This document shows positions 61,178 to 64,000 of a DNA stretch of 64,000 nucleotides, one piece after another. Position numbers and translations under genes: made by a program. The stretch's first letter is position 1, and every line of letters starts with the position of its first letter. The stretch is from Pseudosulfitobacter pseudonitzschiae (GTDB lineage Bacteria > Pseudomonadota > Alphaproteobacteria > Rhodobacterales > Rhodobacteraceae), in assembly GCF_900129395.1 (NCBI RefSeq), contig NZ_FQVP01000005.1, forward strand, positions 248,001-312,000. Direction: 5' to 3'. The notes beneath the pieces were generated by a model. That model was given only the letters and a program-made list of their open reading frames with translations, made no database searches and had not been told where the DNA came from.

Positions 61178-61318
61178 TTCATTCGCTTTGGCGAACCGCT
61201 CCGAAGGCGTCATGCGTGACGAACTCGCAAAGTCGGCACGCGCCGCAGCGACCGCGCGGCCGGTCTGGCGGGCGTTCGCTTCTGGCAGGTTGAGGATCAG
61301 CTCTCTGGCGCGCGGGTT
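61178..61318 (-). pseudogene. Probable aldehyde dehydrogenase N-terminal remnant
   Basis: The minus-strand frame just after the cupin stop reads NPRARELILNLPEANARQ, then RAVAAARADF and RMTPSERFAKANEI. This matches the start of NAD-dependent aldehyde dehydrogenases (NPATGE...PEA...AVAAARAAF...PAER). No start codon precedes it, no catalytic region follows, and it runs into the end of the AtuA partner gene. About 47 codons remain. The resemblance is clear to the eye but short, so chance similarity is not excluded. Confidence 0.5.
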
Positions 61319-61327
61319 AAGTGAGAT

Positions 61328-61693
61328 TCAGTGCTGATGCTCCGGGGCTCCGAAAAGGATCAAGTCGACCCGTTCTTCGCCATCGACATAGGCATCGTGG
61401 CCAGATGGTATTTCAAAGAAATCCCCCTTTGTGATGGACGTTTCTTTACCTGTATCGATCATGCGGACGACGAGCTTGCCTCCGAGACAATAGCCGGTGT
61501 GGCGCATCGGGCACGATTCTGGCGAACCCAAAAGCGGCTTCTCGTCTTCTTCCCACGTCCATCCCGGCTCGAAAGTCGCGCGCATGCCAGTTGTGCCATC
61601 GGTCATGTTGATGATGTCGATTCCACCGCGCTCTTTCATGTCGAGCGAACTGTCGGGGGTCTCGAAGCGCCTGATTTCAATTGTATTTCCCAT
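61328..61693 (-). CDS. Cupin-domain protein
   Basis: A 121-residue single-domain cupin. After a strand-rich opening (NTIEIRRFETPDSSLDMKER) it shows GMRATFEPGWTWEEDEKP, then CPMRHTGYCLGGKLVVRMIDTG and FEIPSGHDAYVDGEERVDLILFG. Cupin motif 1 is not standard in its metal ligands (His in RHTGY, no HxH), so it may bind rather than oxidise its ligand. AAAGGGA precedes the ATG. It lies between the SARP regulator and the aldehyde dehydrogenase remnant on the same strand. Confidence 0.85.
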   Translation of the reverse strand: MGNTIEIRRFETPDSSLDMKERGGIDIINMTDGTTGMRATFEPGWTWEEDEKPLLGSPESCPMRHTGYCLGGKLVVRMIDTGKETSITKGDFFEIPSGHDAYVDGEERVDLILFGAPEHQH

Positions 61694-61833
61694 GATGCAT
61701 TCCCTTTTGGTTTGAGCGGGGCCTCACGCAGCCGGCGAGCGGCAACGTCTCCGCCTCTCTTTTTAGAAGGCAAGCATGGGTACGAGAGTGGCACGGACCG
61801 TGGAAACCTGAGTGGAAATCTCGTTCTGCGTTG

Positions 61834-63852
61834 TCAGATCAGCGAAAGCTTGGCCGCCAATGAACGAAGTAGGTGAGCCTCTTCGGGTGAAAAATGGAAG
61901 GCAGCAAGGAAACTGTCGATCCCGTATCTGGGCTGCTGGACATGGATCACGGCCGCAAGAATTCGGGCCTCAGGCACCCGGTCAGCCAGCGCAAGAAAAA
62001 GAGCGGCCATCCCCAAGATGTTGATATGCGCGTTTGGACGTGCCGCAGCCTGCGTTGCCCACTCGGCTGCCGCTTCGAACTGACCAAGCCGCAAGTGGGC
62101 CATCGCTCTGCTTCCCAGCATTCCGAACATCAAAGGATCGTAGGGGCTGAGCGCCCGTGACTTGTCCGAGGCCCTGATCGCCTCTACCGGATCGCCGGTC
62201 TGGGCCTCGACAAAAGCCAGTGCGTAATGCGCAAGTGCGAAGTTCGGGCTGAGGTCCACCGACACGCGCAGCGATTTAACCGCCAAATCGTGCTGTCTGC
62301 GCAACCACAAAGCACGCCCCATCGCCAAATGCGCGGCAGGATCTTGTTCATCGGCGAGCATACTCTGGGTCGCAGCCGCATAAGCGCTTTCGGCCTCGGT
62401 CCCAGGGTCAGACCAATTCTGGAATGCATTCTGCCAATGAGTGAACGAGAGCCCGGCATAAGCGCGCGAGAAGGTCGGATCGAGGGTGACAGCCGCATCA
62501 AAGAAGTGCTGTGCGCGTGCGTTGTTCTCTTTCGTAAAGCGGTACATGTGCCAAAGACCGCGATGATGCGCCTCCCAAGCGTCAAGTGATGTGGGAGGGC
62601 GCAAAATTGCACGGTTTCGCTCGGCCCGCTCTATCTCGCCGGTCAGGGCTGCTACGATACGATTGCCCAACTCTTCCAGCGCGCTCAAGAGGTCGGCATT
62701 GGGTGCTTCGCAGGTTTCAGTCCAGACTATTCTGGCAGACTGCGTATCGATCAAATCGATTTCCACCCGCAGCTTGTCGGCAACCTGTTGCATGCTCGCT
62801 GTCGCCACGTAGTTAACGTTGAGTTGTTTGCCTGCTTCCACACCAGAGACGCCGCGCGCGGCGAGGGCGTAGACCGACCCCCGTGCGATGATGGACATGT
62901 TTCTGAGCTTTGCCAGTCGCGTGATGACATCGTTCGTCAGCCCGTCAGCGATACCTGTCCCGACCTGCGGGTCACGAACCGTAAACGGCATCACGGCAAG
63001 GGCCGAGCGGCTGGGAGCCGATGGGCATGGCTCCACCTGAGCGACCGCAACTTGATGTGTTGCTGCACTATCGGTCGATCGCGTGGCAGCACCGCGTTCC
63101 TTTTTCACTTCACTCCATGTCTTTCGCAATTCGACGACAGAAATCCCTTCGTCTGCGAAAAGTCGTTCGCTGTTGGCAAGGTGTGTCTCGGCTTCGCCGA
63201 AGCGACCTTGACTGGCCAAAACGCTGAGAAGCCGATGATGCGGCTCAATCTCGAACGGTGCGAGATTGAGCCATTGTTCAAGATATTGGTCGATCTCAGA
63301 TGATCCAACTGGTCGTGTTGCCGTCAGTTGCTTGAGGATACTGATCTGACATGCCGCAAAACGGCGACGTTGCGCGGTTACCCATTGTTCAGCCGATGGT
63401 TCCGCAAGGCTCAATTCTCCAAGAAACTGACCTCGATAGAGCTCTGCCAAGGTCTTGAGCCTCTGTATAGAAAGCGGTTCGCCTTTCTCGGCGGTCATGA
63501 TTTGGACAGCGTCAACGACACAGCCGTCAAGATCAAGACCAATGCCATCCTCACTCGAGAGGACCCGAAGACGGTGAGGGCGATCCAAAACTTGCCGAAG
63601 CTTGCTCAGATGCCAGCGGAGCTCTGCTCTCGGATCACTTGGCCGGTCCCAGAGAAGATCACATAGGCGTTGGCGGCTGACCTGCCGGGGTTCGGTGATC
63701 AAAATCGCCAGCAAAGCCCTCAGCTTGCGTGAACGGGCGAGGACGACTGGCGAACCACCGTGGCGAACAACTACCGGTCCGAGCAGGCGTATTTCCACCA
63801 GCGGTGTCGCAGCCGTTTTCGCCGACCCGGCGATTTCCACGGAACTTTCCAC
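61834..63852 (-). CDS. SARP/BTAD-type regulator with TolB-like and TPR domains
   Basis: A 672-residue cytoplasmic regulator starting with GTG after GGAGG. The N-terminal OmpR-type winged helix (about 18-105: VEIRLLGPVVVRHGG, LRALLAILITEPRQVSRQRL) is followed by a bacterial activator domain (about 110-250). A TolB-like/FlgO-type segment comes next (ALAVMPFTVRDP, GIADGLTNDVITRLAKLRNM, about 285-400), then TPR repeats to the end (FFDAAVTLDPTFSRAYAGLS and further). The architecture resembles CadC-like and adenylate-cyclase-associated regulators of alphaproteobacteria. The signal it senses is unknown. It may control the cupin, or a gene to the right of the window. Confidence 0.88.
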   Translation of the reverse strand: MESSVEIAGSAKTAATPLVEIRLLGPVVVRHGGSPVVLARSRKLRALLAILITEPRQVSRQRLCDLLWDRPSDPRAELRWHLSKLRQVLDRPHRLRVLSSEDGIGLDLDGCVVDAVQIMTAEKGEPLSIQRLKTLAELYRGQFLGELSLAEPSAEQWVTAQRRRFAACQISILKQLTATRPVGSSEIDQYLEQWLNLAPFEIEPHHRLLSVLASQGRFGEAETHLANSERLFADEGISVVELRKTWSEVKKERGAATRSTDSAATHQVAVAQVEPCPSAPSRSALAVMPFTVRDPQVGTGIADGLTNDVITRLAKLRNMSIIARGSVYALAARGVSGVEAGKQLNVNYVATASMQQVADKLRVEIDLIDTQSARIVWTETCEAPNADLLSALEELGNRIVAALTGEIERAERNRAILRPPTSLDAWEAHHRGLWHMYRFTKENNARAQHFFDAAVTLDPTFSRAYAGLSFTHWQNAFQNWSDPGTEAESAYAAATQSMLADEQDPAAHLAMGRALWLRRQHDLAVKSLRVSVDLSPNFALAHYALAFVEAQTGDPVEAIRASDKSRALSPYDPLMFGMLGSRAMAHLRLGQFEAAAEWATQAAARPNAHINILGMAALFLALADRVPEARILAAVIHVQQPRYGIDSFLAAFHFSPEEAHLLRSLAAKLSLI

Positions 63853-63880
63853 GCTGCCTCCTACGTCACTATCTGCCTCT

Positions 63881-63892
63881 CATGATATCATG
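63881..63892. promoter_or_regulatory. 12-base palindrome upstream of the SARP-type gene
   Basis: CATGATATCATG is fully self-complementary, 29-40 bases before the GTG start. Possible operator or part of an extended promoter. Confidence 0.35.
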
Positions 63893-63900
63893 TTTTCAGA

Positions 63901-63920
63901 ATTACTCGCGATTACTCGTG
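63901..63920. promoter_or_regulatory. Direct repeat upstream of the SARP-type gene
   Basis: ATTACTCGCG followed directly by ATTACTCGTG, two head-to-tail copies with one mismatch and a 10-base period. SARP/OmpR-type DNA-binding domains typically bind such direct repeats about one helical turn apart, so autoregulation, or control of a divergent gene to the right, is plausible. Confidence 0.45.
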
Positions 63921-64000
63921 TCGGGGCATTCAGCGGGTCAACGGGACTGCCTAATGCAAGAAGGTTTTTGCGAAACCATCTGCGAAAAAACAAAAGGAGA
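63921..64000 (+). other. Right edge, probable leader of a gene outside the window
   Basis: No gene is visible, but the last bases (ACAAAAGGAGA) form a good Shine-Dalgarno sequence on the plus strand. A start codon is therefore likely just beyond base 64000, in a gene divergent from the SARP-type regulator. Confidence 0.45.

Overview
The window reads as a chromosomal segment of a Rhodobacterales (Roseobacter-group) alphaproteobacterium. This is inferred from gene content and order: heterotetrameric sarcosine oxidase, the serS / yajC-secD-secF / TSUP / Mth938-like / ccmABCDG run, a yfgM-bamB-der run, an orphan fliG, DUF6314, DUF1223 and DUF3445 proteins, and glnB-glnA. The DNA is GC-rich with many long but spurious antisense frames. 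Almost every stretch is coding and spacers are short. No complete mobile element, rRNA or CRISPR array is visible; one tRNA is present.

Layout. 1-2290: 3' end of the sarcosine oxidase operon (soxA partial, soxG). 2345-6438: NADAR protein, two small secreted paralogues, Fe-type sodB, rarD, LOG-family hydrolase. 6570-10275: LysM protein, Atm1-type ABC exporter, small conserved protein. 10323-15544: RND efflux permease and its membrane-fusion adaptor, with a TetR-like palindrome upstream. 15791-19411: yfgM, bamB, der (outer-membrane assembly and ribosome biogenesis). 19493-22665: TspO-like protein, DUF2235 hydrolase, serS. 22876-29763: Sec accessory proteins followed by cytochrome c maturation genes. 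29769-38015: short-chain fatty acid transporter, aconitase, DUF1223, LpxL-like acyltransferase, DMT transporter, FliG. 38103-45060: TPR protein, a tiny secreted Cys-containing protein, purB, DUF6314, bioY, DUF3445, a glyoxalase-superfamily protein, a lytic transglycosylase and an unrecognised membrane-anchored protein.

45182-51476 is the most unusual segment: four same-strand RTX proteins in tandem, each with a variable N-terminal repeat domain and a nearly constant RTX plus serralysin-type C-terminal module. Their subtypes are shuffled in a way that implies gene conversion. No type I secretion apparatus lies nearby. 51755-55165: glnA, glnB, a stand-alone NAD(P)HX dehydratase and a Hint-like protein that has lost its catalytic residues.

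55353-64000 looks like an accessory region. It starts at a tRNA-Leu, 95 bases beyond which lies the C-terminal end of a decayed tyrosine recombinase. Then come a LysR regulator divergent from a TAXI-TRAP / AtuA operon (uptake and probable catabolism of an organic acid), an apparent aldehyde dehydrogenase remnant, a cupin, and a SARP/BTAD-TolB-TPR regulator preceded by a direct repeat. All function calls rest on sequence reading and family knowledge; no database search was run.
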